Counted from the stretch's first letter, positions 34,723 through 43,129 are shown. The stretch: DNA of 64,000 bases from Mycolicibacterium sp. BiH015 (GCF_027706845.1 NZ_JAQGCZ010000001.1:310001-374000); one strand, 5' to 3'. The notes: generated from the letters alone by a model not told the origin. Numbers and translations are program-made.

Positions 34723-35943
34723 CTAGCCGAGCACCTTCGCCGACGGCGTGAACACCACGGGCATCGACTCCAAGCCGCTGACGAAGTTCGCCGGTCGCAG
34801 CGGCAGCATGTTCTCGTCGGCAAGCCGTAGGTCGGGTAGCCGGGTCAGCACCTTGGACATCATGATCTTCAGTTCCAGCCGGGCCAGCTGGTTGCCCAGA
34901 CAGAAGTGGGTTCCGAAGCCGAAAGCCAGGTGGCTGTTCGGATTCCGGTCGATGCGAAAGTTCTGCGGATCGCCGAACACCGACTCGTCGAAGTTGGCGG
35001 ATTCGAACATCAGCATGATCTTCTCGCCCGACTTCAGCGATGTGCCATGGAACTCGGTGTCGGCGGTCAGCGTCCGGCACATGTTCTTCACCGGAGACGT
35101 CCAGCGCAGAGTCTCCTCGATCGCGCCGGGAAGCAGTTCCAGATCCTTGGTCAAGCGCTGCCACTGATCCTGGTGGCGCAGCAGCTGCTCAGTGCCCCCC
35201 GACAGCGTGTGGCGGGTGGTCTCGTCCCCGCCGATCAGGATCAGCAACGTTTCGAAGACGATCTCGTCGTCGCTCATCTTCTGGCCCTCGACCTCGGCGT
35301 TGACGAGAATCGAGAACAGGTCGTCGCGGGGGTTGGCGCGCCGGTCGGCGATGACTTCCATCGTGAACGCGGTGTACGCGGCGAAGGTCTCCATCAGCTT
35401 CTGGACGACGGTCTCGTCGACGGTCGACGAGAGGCCGCACACCAGGTCGTCGGACCACTTCAGGAGCATGTCGCGCTCTTCGGGAAGCACGCCGAGCATG
35501 TCACCGATGACGGCCATCGGCAGGGGCGCGGCGATATCGCGGACGAAGTCGCACTCCCCACGCTCGCAGACGGCGTCGATCAATGTGTCGCAGAGCTTTT
35601 CGATCGACGGCACCTTGTCCATCACGCGCTTGCGGGTGAAGCCAGAATTCACGAGCTTGCGCCGCAGGATGTGCGCGGGATCGTCCATGTCGATCATGTA
35701 CGGCATGCCCGGTTGATCCGGGCGGATACCGCCTGTGCTGGAGAACAATTCGGGGTTGCGCTCGGCGTCGAGTACCGCCTGATAGGTCGTCGCGGCGGCC
35801 AGGCCGTTGCGATCCCGGAAGACCGGCTGGTTCGCCCGCATCCACGCGTACGCCTTCCGCGCCGCGGGGCCGTCGGCGTAGAAATTGCCATCGGCCAGGT
35901 CGACATCCAGGTCGACGGTGTGGCCCGAAAGGGTCGAGGTCAT
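34723..35943 (-). CDS. cyp142: CYP142, cytochrome P450 sterol C26/C27-hydroxylase
   Basis: A 406-residue P450. The I-helix has GGDETTRHTLSGG (near residue 240), the ExxR motif is in EETLRW (near 280), and the haem-binding loop FGFGTHFCLGNQLAR (near 340) carries the axial Cys. Position and length fit Rv3518c, CYP142A, which oxidises the sterol side-chain terminal methyl to the carboxylate. ATG 35941-35943 overlaps the stop of the upstream Rv3519-like gene (ATGA); the longer open frame lies inside that gene. A candidate electron donor is the ferredoxin at 10492. Confidence 0.92.
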   Translation of the reverse strand: MTSTLSGHTVDLDVDLADGNFYADGPAARKAYAWMRANQPVFRDRNGLAAATTYQAVLDAERNPELFSSTGGIRPDQPGMPYMIDMDDPAHILRRKLVNSGFTRKRVMDKVPSIEKLCDTLIDAVCERGECDFVRDIAAPLPMAVIGDMLGVLPEERDMLLKWSDDLVCGLSSTVDETVVQKLMETFAAYTAFTMEVIADRRANPRDDLFSILVNAEVEGQKMSDDEIVFETLLILIGGDETTRHTLSGGTEQLLRHQDQWQRLTKDLELLPGAIEETLRWTSPVKNMCRTLTADTEFHGTSLKSGEKIMLMFESANFDESVFGDPQNFRIDRNPNSHLAFGFGTHFCLGNQLARLELKIMMSKVLTRLPDLRLADENMLPLRPANFVSGLESMPVVFTPSAKVLG

Positions 35944-36689
35944 CGGTTTCCCACAATCTTCGAATCGGCGAATGTCATGTCGACGTTGGCTGCTGAACTC
36001 GACACCAGCGCACGCTTGGGCAAGCCTAGGGCGGAAAGCTCTGCGGCGTAGGGATGTTCGCCCAAACGAAGTTGGACACCGCCGGGGCGATAGCGCACCC
36101 CGGAGAGCACCATCTCCCCCTCCGTCTCCCGAGTGACGCCGTCGAGGTGCGAGTACGTCGAGTGCACCTGTCTGCGACCGCTGAGCGGGGGGATGGGCAG
36201 GCCGGGAGCGAACTCCATGCTCAGGACGTGCTGCCCGCCGATGCTCAGATCGAAGCCGAACTGGCGTCCGGCACGGACGGTAAAGTCGGCCATCACCTTC
36301 GGGTATCCCCAGATGGTTCGGCCGGCCTCGAGGGTGAACGACTGGTCGACGGGCAGGTGGTGCACGAACGCGCCCGCCGACTGCAGCGCCTGCAAGCCGC
36401 TCGCGCTCGATCCCGGCGGGTTGACCATCACGTTGGTGCCGTATTCGTAGTACTGACCGAGATCGGTGTCCTCGTAGCGCATCAACATCAACACCACGAG
36501 CGCGCGCCGGCCGCCCCTGCCGAACCGGCACACCTGTAGTCCGCTGTAGTCGATCATCCGCTGGGCGGCGTCGGCGTCGACGGCGAACATCGCGGTGTGC
36601 TGATGGGCGGTGCGCACCCGCACCGGCATCGTCAGGACGGTGCCCGCGATGGTGTGTTGGGAGGGCGGAGAGACAGTGCTGTCGGTCAC
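35940..36689 (-). CDS. Acetoacetate-decarboxylase-like protein (Rv3519-like)
   Basis: A 249-residue protein resembling the acetoacetate decarboxylase superfamily: MRYEDTDLGQYYEYG near residue 70 and a WGYPKVMADF segment near 130. The Lys in WGYPK is at the place where the decarboxylase family has its conserved region, but whether a Schiff-base Lys is functional cannot be judged. It starts at GTG 36687-36689 and is translationally coupled to cyp142. In M. tuberculosis Rv3519 lies on the strand opposite cyp142, so the orientation differs here. Its function is unknown. Confidence 0.75.
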   Translation of the reverse strand: MTDSTVSPPSQHTIAGTVLTMPVRVRTAHQHTAMFAVDADAAQRMIDYSGLQVCRFGRGGRRALVVLMLMRYEDTDLGQYYEYGTNVMVNPPGSSASGLQALQSAGAFVHHLPVDQSFTLEAGRTIWGYPKVMADFTVRAGRQFGFDLSIGGQHVLSMEFAPGLPIPPLSGRRQVHSTYSHLDGVTRETEGEMVLSGVRYRPGGVQLRLGEHPYAAELSALGLPKRALVSSSAANVDMTFADSKIVGNR

Positions 36690-36708
36690 ACCGTCAATCT
36701 AGATCCTC

Positions 36709-36737
36709 ACTAGACACTAGGCAACAAAGTGTCTAGT
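36709..36737. promoter_or_regulatory. Inverted repeat upstream of the Rv3519-like/cyp142 operon
   Basis: ACTAGACACT (36709-36718) and AGTGTCTAGT (36728-36737) are exact 10-bp inverted repeats separated by nine bases. It fills the 53-nt gap between the F420-oxidoreductase stop and the GTG of the Rv3519-like gene, 20-48 nt upstream of that start. It resembles a TetR-type operator rather than a GC-rich terminator and does not match the KstR consensus. Confidence 0.55.
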
Positions 36738-36742
36738 CGAGG

Positions 36743-37774
36743 TCAGACGAGTGCAGCCAGATCGCGGATCTGCTCGGGTGAGCGGGCCCCGACGACCATC
36801 ATCGTGACACCCGAGGCTTCCCATGCCTTGATCTGCTCTCGGACATAGGCGAGGTCGCCGACGATCGCGGAGTCGTCGACCAATTCGTCGGGGATTGCCT
36901 TGGCCGCCTCGTCTTTGCGATCGCTGCGGAACAATTTGGTCACGTCGTCGACGACCTCCGAGTAGCCCATACGGCGGTACACGTCGGCGTGGAAGTTGGT
37001 GTCCTCAGCACCCATTCCGCCCATGTAGAGCGCAAGGTGCGGCTTCATCAGCTCCATGATGGCGGGACGGTCGTCGGTGACGACGACCTGCGCCGTCGCG
37101 CAGATCTCGAAGGTCTCCCGCGTGCGTCGTGCACCCGGCCGGGCGAAACCCTCGTCGAGCCACTCGTTGTACATGCCCGCGATGCGCGGCGAGTAGAAGA
37201 TCGGCAGCCAGCCGTCGCAGATCTCGGCGGCCAGCGCGACGTTCTTGGGCCCCTCGGCGCCGAGCATCACGGGGATGTCGGCGCGCAGGGGGTGGGTGAT
37301 CGGCTTCAGGTTCTTCCCCAGGCCGGTCGTGCCCTCGCCGCTCACGGGCAGCGGGTAGTGGGGTCCGTCGCTGTGCACCGGCGCTTCGCGCGCCCAGACC
37401 TGCCGCAGGATGTCGATGTACTCGCGGGTGCGCGCCAGCGGCTTCGGGAATCTCGCGCCGTACCAGCCCTCGACGACCTGGGGCCCGGACACGCCGAGGC
37501 CGAGGATGTGCCGCCCACCGGACAGGTGGTCGAGGGTGAGGGCGGCCATCGCGCACGCCGTGGGCGTGCGGGCGGACAGCTGAATGACGGACGTTCCCAA
37601 CCGCATCCGCGTCGTCTCCCGGCCCCACCACGCCAGCGGGGTGTACGCATCCGAGCCCCACGCCTCGGCGGTGAACACGGTGTCGAAGCCCGCCTCTTCT
37701 GCCGTCGCGACCAGTTCTGCGTGGTTGGTCGGCGGCTGCGCGCCCCAGTATCCGAGCTGCAAACCCAACTTCAT
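36743..37774 (-). CDS. LLM-class F420-dependent oxidoreductase (Rv3520c-like)
   Basis: A 343-residue luciferase-like TIM-barrel protein. Its N-terminus MKLGLQLGYWGAQPP, AEAWGSDAYTPLAWW (near residue 40), DHLSGGRHILGLGVSGPQVVEGWYG (near 85) and GAEGPKNVALAAEICDGWLP (near 180) are typical of F420-dependent LLM enzymes. The equivalent Rv3520c lies in the cholesterol regulon, but its substrate is unassigned. ATG 37772-37774 has AAGGAC upstream. The gene is divergent from the double-DUF35 gene, with a KstR box between. Confidence 0.88.
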   Translation of the reverse strand: MKLGLQLGYWGAQPPTNHAELVATAEEAGFDTVFTAEAWGSDAYTPLAWWGRETTRMRLGTSVIQLSARTPTACAMAALTLDHLSGGRHILGLGVSGPQVVEGWYGARFPKPLARTREYIDILRQVWAREAPVHSDGPHYPLPVSGEGTTGLGKNLKPITHPLRADIPVMLGAEGPKNVALAAEICDGWLPIFYSPRIAGMYNEWLDEGFARPGARRTRETFEICATAQVVVTDDRPAIMELMKPHLALYMGGMGAEDTNFHADVYRRMGYSEVVDDVTKLFRSDRKDEAAKAIPDELVDDSAIVGDLAYVREQIKAWEASGVTMMVVGARSPEQIRDLAALV

Positions 37775-37821
37775 GCCACTCGTCCTTCCGGGCCACCGGG
37801 GCCGCTTCTTGAAACCATACT

Positions 37822-37835
37822 TAGAACCTGTTCTA
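37822..37835. promoter_or_regulatory. KstR box between the F420-oxidoreductase and DUF35 genes
   Basis: TAGAACCTGTTCTA matches the consensus with perfect outer half sites. It is ten bases before the GTG of the double-DUF35 gene and 47 nt from the divergent oxidoreductase start. Confidence 0.87.
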
Positions 37836-37844
37836 CTCGATGCC

Positions 37845-38837
37845 GTGACCACCAGCCAAAGCAGCCCGGTGCAGATCGATCCGCATGAGCCGCCGCTTTC
37901 CGCTCCGCTGAAGCTCGCATTCGACTACACCCGTTCAGTAGGACCGCTTCTCGGTAAGTTCTTCACGGCACTCCGTGAGCGGCGAATCGTCGGAGTCCGC
38001 GGTTCCGACGGCAGGGTCCACGTACCGCCGCCGGAGTTCGACCCCGTCACCTGGGAGCGATTGACCGAGATCGTACCGGTGGCCAGCGTCGGCACCGTGA
38101 TGTCGTGGACGTGGCAGCCGGAGCCGCTGGAGGGTCAGCCGCTGGCCCGTCCGTTCGCATGGGCGCTGATCCTGCTCGACGGTGCCGATACGCCGCTGCT
38201 GCATGCGGTCGATGCAGGCGGTTCCGACGCGATCACCACCGGAACCCGTGTTCACGCGCACTGGGTGGACGAACCCGTCGGCGCGATCACCGACATCGCG
38301 TACTTCGCACTCGGCGACGACCCCGAGGATGTCCCGCCGCCACCGGAGGGCCTCGATCCGGTGACCATGCTGGTTGTCCCGACCTCGATCGAAATCCAGC
38401 ACACCGCTTCGCTTCCCGAGAGCACCTTCTTGCGGGCACTGCAGCAGGGCAAGTTGCTGGGCGCGCGCACGGGCGAGGACGGCAAGGTGTACTTCCCGCC
38501 GAAGGAAGCCAACCCGGCCACCGGCCTCGAGCTCGACAACTACGTCGAACTGCCCGACAAGGGCACGGTGACGACGTTCGCCATCATCAACATCCCGTTC
38601 GCCGGGCAGCGCATCAAGCCGCCCTACGTCGCGGCCTACGTGCTGCTCGACGGTGCCGACATCCCGTTCCTACACCTCGTCACCGAGATCGACCCGAGCG
38701 AGGTGCGGATGGGCATGCGGGTTCAGGCGGTGTGGAAGCCCAAGGAGGAGTGGGGCCTTGGCATCGACAACATCGACTACTTCAAGCCCACAGGCGAACC
38801 CGACGCCGACTACGACACCTACAAGCACCACCTGTAA
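37845..38837 (+). CDS. Double-DUF35 OB-fold protein (Rv3521-like)
   Basis: A 330-residue protein with two tandem DUF35-type OB-fold units. The first (about residues 35-150) has VGTVMSWTWQPEP and WALILLDGADTPLLHAV; the second (about 200-305) has KGTVTTFAIINIPF and AAYVLLDGADIPFLHLV. No zinc-binding Cys are present. DUF35 domains partner thiolase-like aldolases, as in the ChsH2-Ltp2 complex. The gene is followed by ltp4 and ltp3, so it is probably their partner subunit. GTG 37845 is favoured because it follows the KstR box; longer frames run through the operator and an antisense gene. Confidence 0.87.
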   Translation: MTTSQSSPVQIDPHEPPLSAPLKLAFDYTRSVGPLLGKFFTALRERRIVGVRGSDGRVHVPPPEFDPVTWERLTEIVPVASVGTVMSWTWQPEPLEGQPLARPFAWALILLDGADTPLLHAVDAGGSDAITTGTRVHAHWVDEPVGAITDIAYFALGDDPEDVPPPPEGLDPVTMLVVPTSIEIQHTASLPESTFLRALQQGKLLGARTGEDGKVYFPPKEANPATGLELDNYVELPDKGTVTTFAIINIPFAGQRIKPPYVAAYVLLDGADIPFLHLVTEIDPSEVRMGMRVQAVWKPKEEWGLGIDNIDYFKPTGEPDADYDTYKHHL

Positions 38838-38852
38838 AGGGATTTGACACTC

Positions 38853-38894
38853 ATGACCCACCAGCGAGAAGCGGAGCGGATCGCGCATGTCTGA
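38853..38894 (+). other. Leader micro-ORF overlapping the ltp4 start
   Basis: ATG 38853 opens a 13-codon frame (MTHQREAERIAHV) ending in TGA 38892-38894, which overlaps the ltp4 start by eight bases. Its last two thirds are made of a 28-nt motif (38862-38889) that also forms the tandem repeat before the Rv3527-like gene, but in another frame. It may couple translation of ltp4 to the upstream gene. Confidence 0.5.
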
Positions 38895-39942
38895 TGTTGC
38901 AGTAGTGGGCTTCGCGCACGCACCCCACGTCCGCCGCACCCACGGCACCACCAATGGCGTCGAGATGCTGATGCCGTGCTTCCACCAGCTCTACGCCGAA
39001 CTCGGCCTCAAGCAGACCGATATCGGCTTCTGGTGCTCGGGGTCCTCCGATTACCTTGCGGGCCGGGCATTCTCCTTCATCTCGGCCATCGACTCCATCG
39101 GCGCCGTACCGCCGATCAACGAGTCACACGTCGAGATGGACGCCGCCTGGGCGCTGTACGAGGCCTACATCAAAATCTTGACCGGCGAGGTCGAGACGGC
39201 CCTGGTGTACGGCTTCGGCAAGTCGTCGGCCGGCACACTGCGCCGGGTGCTGGCATTGCAGACCGATCCGTACACCGTCGCCCCGCTGTGGCCCGACTCG
39301 GTGAGCATGGCCGGTCTGCAGGCCCGTTTCGGACTCGATTCCGGTAAGTGGACCGCCGAGCAGATGGCGCAGGTAGCACTCGACGCACAGGCCGCGTCAC
39401 CGCGGGTGGACCGCTTGGAATCGGGCACCAGCGTCGCAGAGCTGCTCGAGCAGCCGTACTTCGCAGAGCCGTTGCGCCGCCACGACATCGCACCGATCAC
39501 CGACGGCGCGTCGGCGATCGTGCTCGCGGCCGGGGACCGTGCCCGCGAGCTGCGGGAGCGTCCCGCCTGGATCTCCGGGATCGAACACCGCATCGAGACG
39601 CCGGTTCTGGGCGCCCGCGATCTGACCACCTCACCGTCCACTGCGGCTTCGGCAGCCGCGGCGACCGGTGGCGACGTGTCGTCGATCGAGATCGCGGAGA
39701 TCTATGCGCCGTTCAGCCATCAGCAGTTGATCCTCAAAGAGGCGATCGGGCTCACCGACAGCACGACGATCAACCCGTCCGGTGGTGCGCTGGCCGCCAA
39801 TCCGATGTTCTCGGCGGGCCTGGAGCGGATCGGCTTCGCCGCGCAGCACATCTTCGAGGGCAACGCTTCTCGGGTGCTGGCCCACGCGACGAGCGGGCCT
39901 GCGCTGCAACAGAATCTGGTCGCCGTCCTGGAGGGTAAGTAG
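38887..39942 (+). CDS. ltp4: Ltp4, thiolase-like sterol side-chain aldolase subunit
   Basis: A 351-residue thiolase-fold lipid-transfer protein. The N-terminus SDVAVVGFAHAPHVRR and the C-terminal INPSGGALAANPMFSAGLERI segment are typical. It corresponds to Rv3522. In rhodococci Ltp3 and Ltp4 are needed to remove C24-branched side chains of phytosterols by retro-aldol cleavage. It probably works with the adjacent DUF35 protein and Ltp3. A short repeat-containing leader frame overlaps its start. The stop is two bases before the ltp3 GTG. Confidence 0.88.
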   Translation: MSDVAVVGFAHAPHVRRTHGTTNGVEMLMPCFHQLYAELGLKQTDIGFWCSGSSDYLAGRAFSFISAIDSIGAVPPINESHVEMDAAWALYEAYIKILTGEVETALVYGFGKSSAGTLRRVLALQTDPYTVAPLWPDSVSMAGLQARFGLDSGKWTAEQMAQVALDAQAASPRVDRLESGTSVAELLEQPYFAEPLRRHDIAPITDGASAIVLAAGDRARELRERPAWISGIEHRIETPVLGARDLTTSPSTAASAAAATGGDVSSIEIAEIYAPFSHQQLILKEAIGLTDSTTINPSGGALAANPMFSAGLERIGFAAQHIFEGNASRVLAHATSGPALQQNLVAVLEGK

Positions 39943-39944
39943 CC

Positions 39945-41132
39945 GTGGCTCCGCAAACAGGCAAGAAGCTCGCAGCCGTTCTCGGTACCGGCCAGACCAA
40001 GTACGTGGCCAAGCGCACCGACGTCTCGATGAACGGTCTGGTTCGCGAGGCCATCGACCGTGCACTCGACGATGCCGGCGTCACGTTCGCCGACATCGAC
40101 GCCGTCGTGGTCGGCAAGGCTCCGGACTTCTTCGAGGGCGTCATGATGCCCGAGTTGTTCATGGCCGACGCCACCGGTGCGTCCGGCAAGCCGCTGATCC
40201 GCGTGCATACCGCGGGCTCGGTGGGCGGTTCGACGGCGGTCGTGGCCGCCAGCCTGGTGCAGTCCGGCAAGTACCGGCGCGTGCTGACGATGGCCTGGGA
40301 GAAGCAGTCGGAGTCGAATGCGATGTGGGCGTTGAGCATTCCGGTGCCGTTCACCAAGCCGGTGGGCGCCGGAGCGGGTGGGTACTTCGCTCCCCATGTG
40401 CGCGCCTACATCCGGCGGTCGGGCGCTCCGGTTCACATCGGAGCGATGGTGGCCGTCAAGGACCGTCTCAACGCGGTGAAGAATCCGCTGGCTCATCTGC
40501 ATCAGCCCGACATCACGCTGGAGAAAGTGATGTCCTCGCCGATGCTGTGGGATCCGATCCGCTACGACGAGACCTGCCCGTCGTCCGATGGTGCGGCAGC
40601 GCTGGTCATCGGCGATGAAGAAGCAGCCGATGCGCGTGTCGCAGAAGGACATCCGGTCGCGTGGGTGCACGCCACGGCGTTGCGCACCGAACCGTTGGCC
40701 TATGCGGGGCGCGACCAGGTCAACCCGCAGGCGAGCCGTGACGCCGCTGCCGCGCTGTGGAAGGCGGCCGGGATCACGAGCCCGATCGACGAGATCGACG
40801 TCGCCGAGGTCTACGTGCCGTTCTCCTGGTACGAGCCGATGTGGCTGGAAAGCCTGGGATTTGCCCCGGAGGGCGAGGGCTGGAAGCTCACCGAGGCCGG
40901 TGAGACGGCCATGACCGGACGTATCCCGTTCAACCCGTCCGGAGGCGTGCTGTCGTCGAATCCGATCGGCGCGTCAGGCATGATCCGATTTGCCGAGTCG
41001 GCGATCCAGGTGATGGGCAAGGGCGGCGACCACCAGGTGCAGGGCGCCCGGAAGGCTCTCGGCCACGCGTACGGCGGTGGGGCACAGTACTACTCGATGT
41101 GGGTGGTCGGCTCGGACAAGCCGGGCGCCTGA
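39945..41132 (+). CDS. ltp3: Ltp3, thiolase-like sterol side-chain aldolase subunit
   Basis: A 395-residue thiolase-fold protein. It has GTGQTKYVAKR near the N-terminus, HTAGSVGGSTAVVAASLV (near residue 88) and the C-terminal FNPSGGVLSSNPIGASGMIRFAE with GHAYGGGAQYY. It corresponds to Rv3523 and is the likely catalytic or partner subunit to Ltp4 in retro-aldol cleavage of branched sterol side chains. It starts with GTG 39945, two bases after ltp4. Its 3' end overlaps the convergent tetR gene by 43 nt. Confidence 0.88.
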   Translation: MAPQTGKKLAAVLGTGQTKYVAKRTDVSMNGLVREAIDRALDDAGVTFADIDAVVVGKAPDFFEGVMMPELFMADATGASGKPLIRVHTAGSVGGSTAVVAASLVQSGKYRRVLTMAWEKQSESNAMWALSIPVPFTKPVGAGAGGYFAPHVRAYIRRSGAPVHIGAMVAVKDRLNAVKNPLAHLHQPDITLEKVMSSPMLWDPIRYDETCPSSDGAAALVIGDEEAADARVAEGHPVAWVHATALRTEPLAYAGRDQVNPQASRDAAAALWKAAGITSPIDEIDVAEVYVPFSWYEPMWLESLGFAPEGEGWKLTEAGETAMTGRIPFNPSGGVLSSNPIGASGMIRFAESAIQVMGKGGDHQVQGARKALGHAYGGGAQYYSMWVVGSDKPGA

Positions 41133-41722
41133 CGCAGGCAGCCCTGCCATACCGTCTGGACCAGCCGGTCGATCGACTCGTCGTCGAGGGGCGGCATGCC
41201 GAACATCAGCCGGTAGTAGGGCGGTGACACGAGCGCGTCGACGGCGACTTCGACGTCGGCGGCCACCGGCAGTTCGCCGGTGCCGACGGCGTCGCGCACG
41301 ATCGCGGCGATGGCGCCGCGGCGCGGGGTGATCCACTGGTCGAACAGAGCGTGCTCGATTGCGGGGTCGGACGCCGACGCCGCAATGACGTTGCGCAGCA
41401 AGGGTCCGACCTCGGGATCGGCGAGCAGGCCGAACAGCGCCCTGACGTGATGGGTTATCGCGTCGACGGAGCTGCTTCCGGGCGGCCGCGTGACCGAGTT
41501 TCGCACTCGCTCGTAGAGACCCTCGAGGACGATGGAGGCCGCCGAGGGCCACCACTTGTAGATCGTCGTGCGGCTGACTTCGGCGCGTTTGGCGATGGCG
41601 TCCACGGTTGCGGCCGCGGACCCGCCGCGCAGGGCCAGTTCGGCGGCAGCCGTCAACACGGCATTGCGCACCGTTTCACTGCGAGGACGGCCGCGGCGGG
41701 GCGGATGCTGCTCGTCGTCCAC
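41090..41722 (-). CDS. TetR-family regulator of the MFS transporter operon
   Basis: A 210-residue TetR protein. The N-terminal helix-turn-helix (about residues 18-62) includes GRPRSETVRNAVL and TVDAIAKRAEVSRTTIYKWW. It has a C-terminal TetR ligand domain (LADPEVGPLLRNV). GTG 41720-41722 lies four bases after the MFS stop, so the two are co-transcribed. The 21-bp palindrome at 42967-42987 upstream of the MFS gene is its probable operator. It is not KstR or KstR2 by position or motif. Neither of these two genes has an equivalent in the M. tuberculosis cluster. Confidence 0.88.
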   Translation of the reverse strand: MDDEQHPPRRGRPRSETVRNAVLTAAAELALRGGSAAATVDAIAKRAEVSRTTIYKWWPSAASIVLEGLYERVRNSVTRPPGSSSVDAITHHVRALFGLLADPEVGPLLRNVIAASASDPAIEHALFDQWITPRRGAIAAIVRDAVGTGELPVAADVEVAVDALVSPPYYRLMFGMPPLDDESIDRLVQTVWQGCLRQAPGLSEPTTHIE

Positions 41723-41726
41723 CCCC

Positions 41727-42950
41727 TCAGCTTATTGCGGGCACCCGCCGTGAACCGGCCGCCGCGACGATCAGACTGAGGATCGCCGCGACGACCCCGA
41801 ATCCGAACATGACGGGATAGCTGACCCAGCGAGACAGGAACGCCATGGCCGCGGGCACACCGAATCCGAGGTAGCAGAGGCTGTAGAAGATCGCCGTCAT
41901 GCCGGCCAGGTCGTCGGGCCCGGCGATGCGTTGAATCTCTTGCAGGCCGGCCAGCAGCGCCATCCCGTACCCGGCGCCGAGCATTGCCGCGGCCAACAGA
42001 GCCGTCGGCACCGTCACTGCGACCGCAGCCCACACCGCGAAAGCCATGCCCGACACGACGAGCGTCAGGGCGACGACGATGCCGGCACGACCCGCGACGA
42101 GGTTGCGTCCGAACTGCTGGACCCCGAAACCGACGCCCAGCGTGACGGCGCACAACAGGGCGGAGAAAGCTATCGGCGCCGAGGCGACACGGTCACTCAT
42201 CAGTGCGGGAAGGATGGCGTACGCCGACGCGCCCGCACCGAAAACCCATGGGGCGACGGGCACGACGACGGCGAGGAAGCGGCGGCGTGACGCGCCGGGG
42301 ATGGCGAGATCCCGCCACCATGGCTCTCCTGCGTCGTGACGCGCGCGCGTCTCCGGTGCCGCGACGAGCAACGCGGCAGCACCGAGCGCCATCGCGATGT
42401 TGAGGGTGTACGGCAGGACCGACGGCGCCGGTCCCCATTCCGCGATCACGCCGGCAACACCTGCCCCGAGTCCGAAGCCGGCGGTCAGGCTCATCGCGGC
42501 GCGGCGCGCACCCGCGCCGCTGTGTTCCCACGGCGGGCTGGACAACTCCTTGATCCAGCTGCCCCCGACCGCCATCGCGAGCCCGAGTGCAAGCCCACTG
42601 AACACGCGGCCGGCGGCGAGCACGACCGCCGAATGGGCGCCGGTGGCGAGGATCAGGGATCCGACCGCGGCCAGCACGGGAGCGGGCAGCATCAGCGGTC
42701 GGCGTCCGTACCGATCCGACAGCGGTCCACCGATGAGCAGCGCAGGGACGATACCCAGGACGTAGGCGAACAGCAGGAGATCGACCGTCACAGCGGAAAA
42801 GCCGTCGTGCACTCGATACATGACCAACAGCGGCGTGAACTCGTTGCCGCCCCACGCGACCGCGAACGTCGCCGCGGCAACAGCCATCCAGCGCCTGGTA
42901 CTGCGCACGGGGAACTGGCTGAGCGTCGGTCGCGTCGTCGTCGCGGTCAC
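41727..42950 (-). CDS. MFS transporter
   Basis: A 407-residue major facilitator with about 12 hydrophobic helices. Motif A (GGPLSDRYGRRPLM) lies between helices 2 and 3 near residue 75, and a helix-5 motif (GFGLGAGVAG) near 160 suits a drug/solute antiporter. GTG 42948-42950 starts just downstream of a palindromic operator. It is co-transcribed with its TetR regulator. Steroid or toxic-compound export is plausible from location, but the substrate cannot be told. Confidence 0.85.
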   Translation of the reverse strand: MTATTTRPTLSQFPVRSTRRWMAVAAATFAVAWGGNEFTPLLVMYRVHDGFSAVTVDLLLFAYVLGIVPALLIGGPLSDRYGRRPLMLPAPVLAAVGSLILATGAHSAVVLAAGRVFSGLALGLAMAVGGSWIKELSSPPWEHSGAGARRAAMSLTAGFGLGAGVAGVIAEWGPAPSVLPYTLNIAMALGAAALLVAAPETRARHDAGEPWWRDLAIPGASRRRFLAVVVPVAPWVFGAGASAYAILPALMSDRVASAPIAFSALLCAVTLGVGFGVQQFGRNLVAGRAGIVVALTLVVSGMAFAVWAAVAVTVPTALLAAAMLGAGYGMALLAGLQEIQRIAGPDDLAGMTAIFYSLCYLGFGVPAAMAFLSRWVSYPVMFGFGVVAAILSLIVAAAGSRRVPAIS

Positions 42951-42966
42951 TTCGCCCGCCCTTCAT

Positions 42967-42987
42967 TAGTGGACACTCTGTCCACTA
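42967..42987. promoter_or_regulatory. Palindromic operator upstream of the MFS-tetR operon
   Basis: TAGTGGACA and TGTCCACTA are exact 9-bp inverted repeats separated by CTC, 17-37 nt before the MFS start. The AT-rich TATATAT just beyond could be a promoter element. A TetR-autoregulatory role is inferred. Confidence 0.7.
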
Positions 42988-43085
42988 TATATCGGACAGC
43001 GAGTGGGTATCTCCACCGAGGGAGTGCCAAAAGACACATTTTCGGCTGGTGAGCAGCGATTGGATTGCCCGGATGAGGGCAAAAC

Positions 43086-43099
43086 TGTAACGTGTTCTA
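43086..43099. promoter_or_regulatory. KstR box upstream of kshA (copy 2)
   Basis: TGTAACGTGTTCTA matches TnnAACnnGTTnnA at all fixed positions. It lies 31 nt before the GTG of the second kshA. Confidence 0.85.
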
Positions 43100-43129
43100 G
43101 TTAGAGACCTAGAGTTTGGGAGGCCACAG

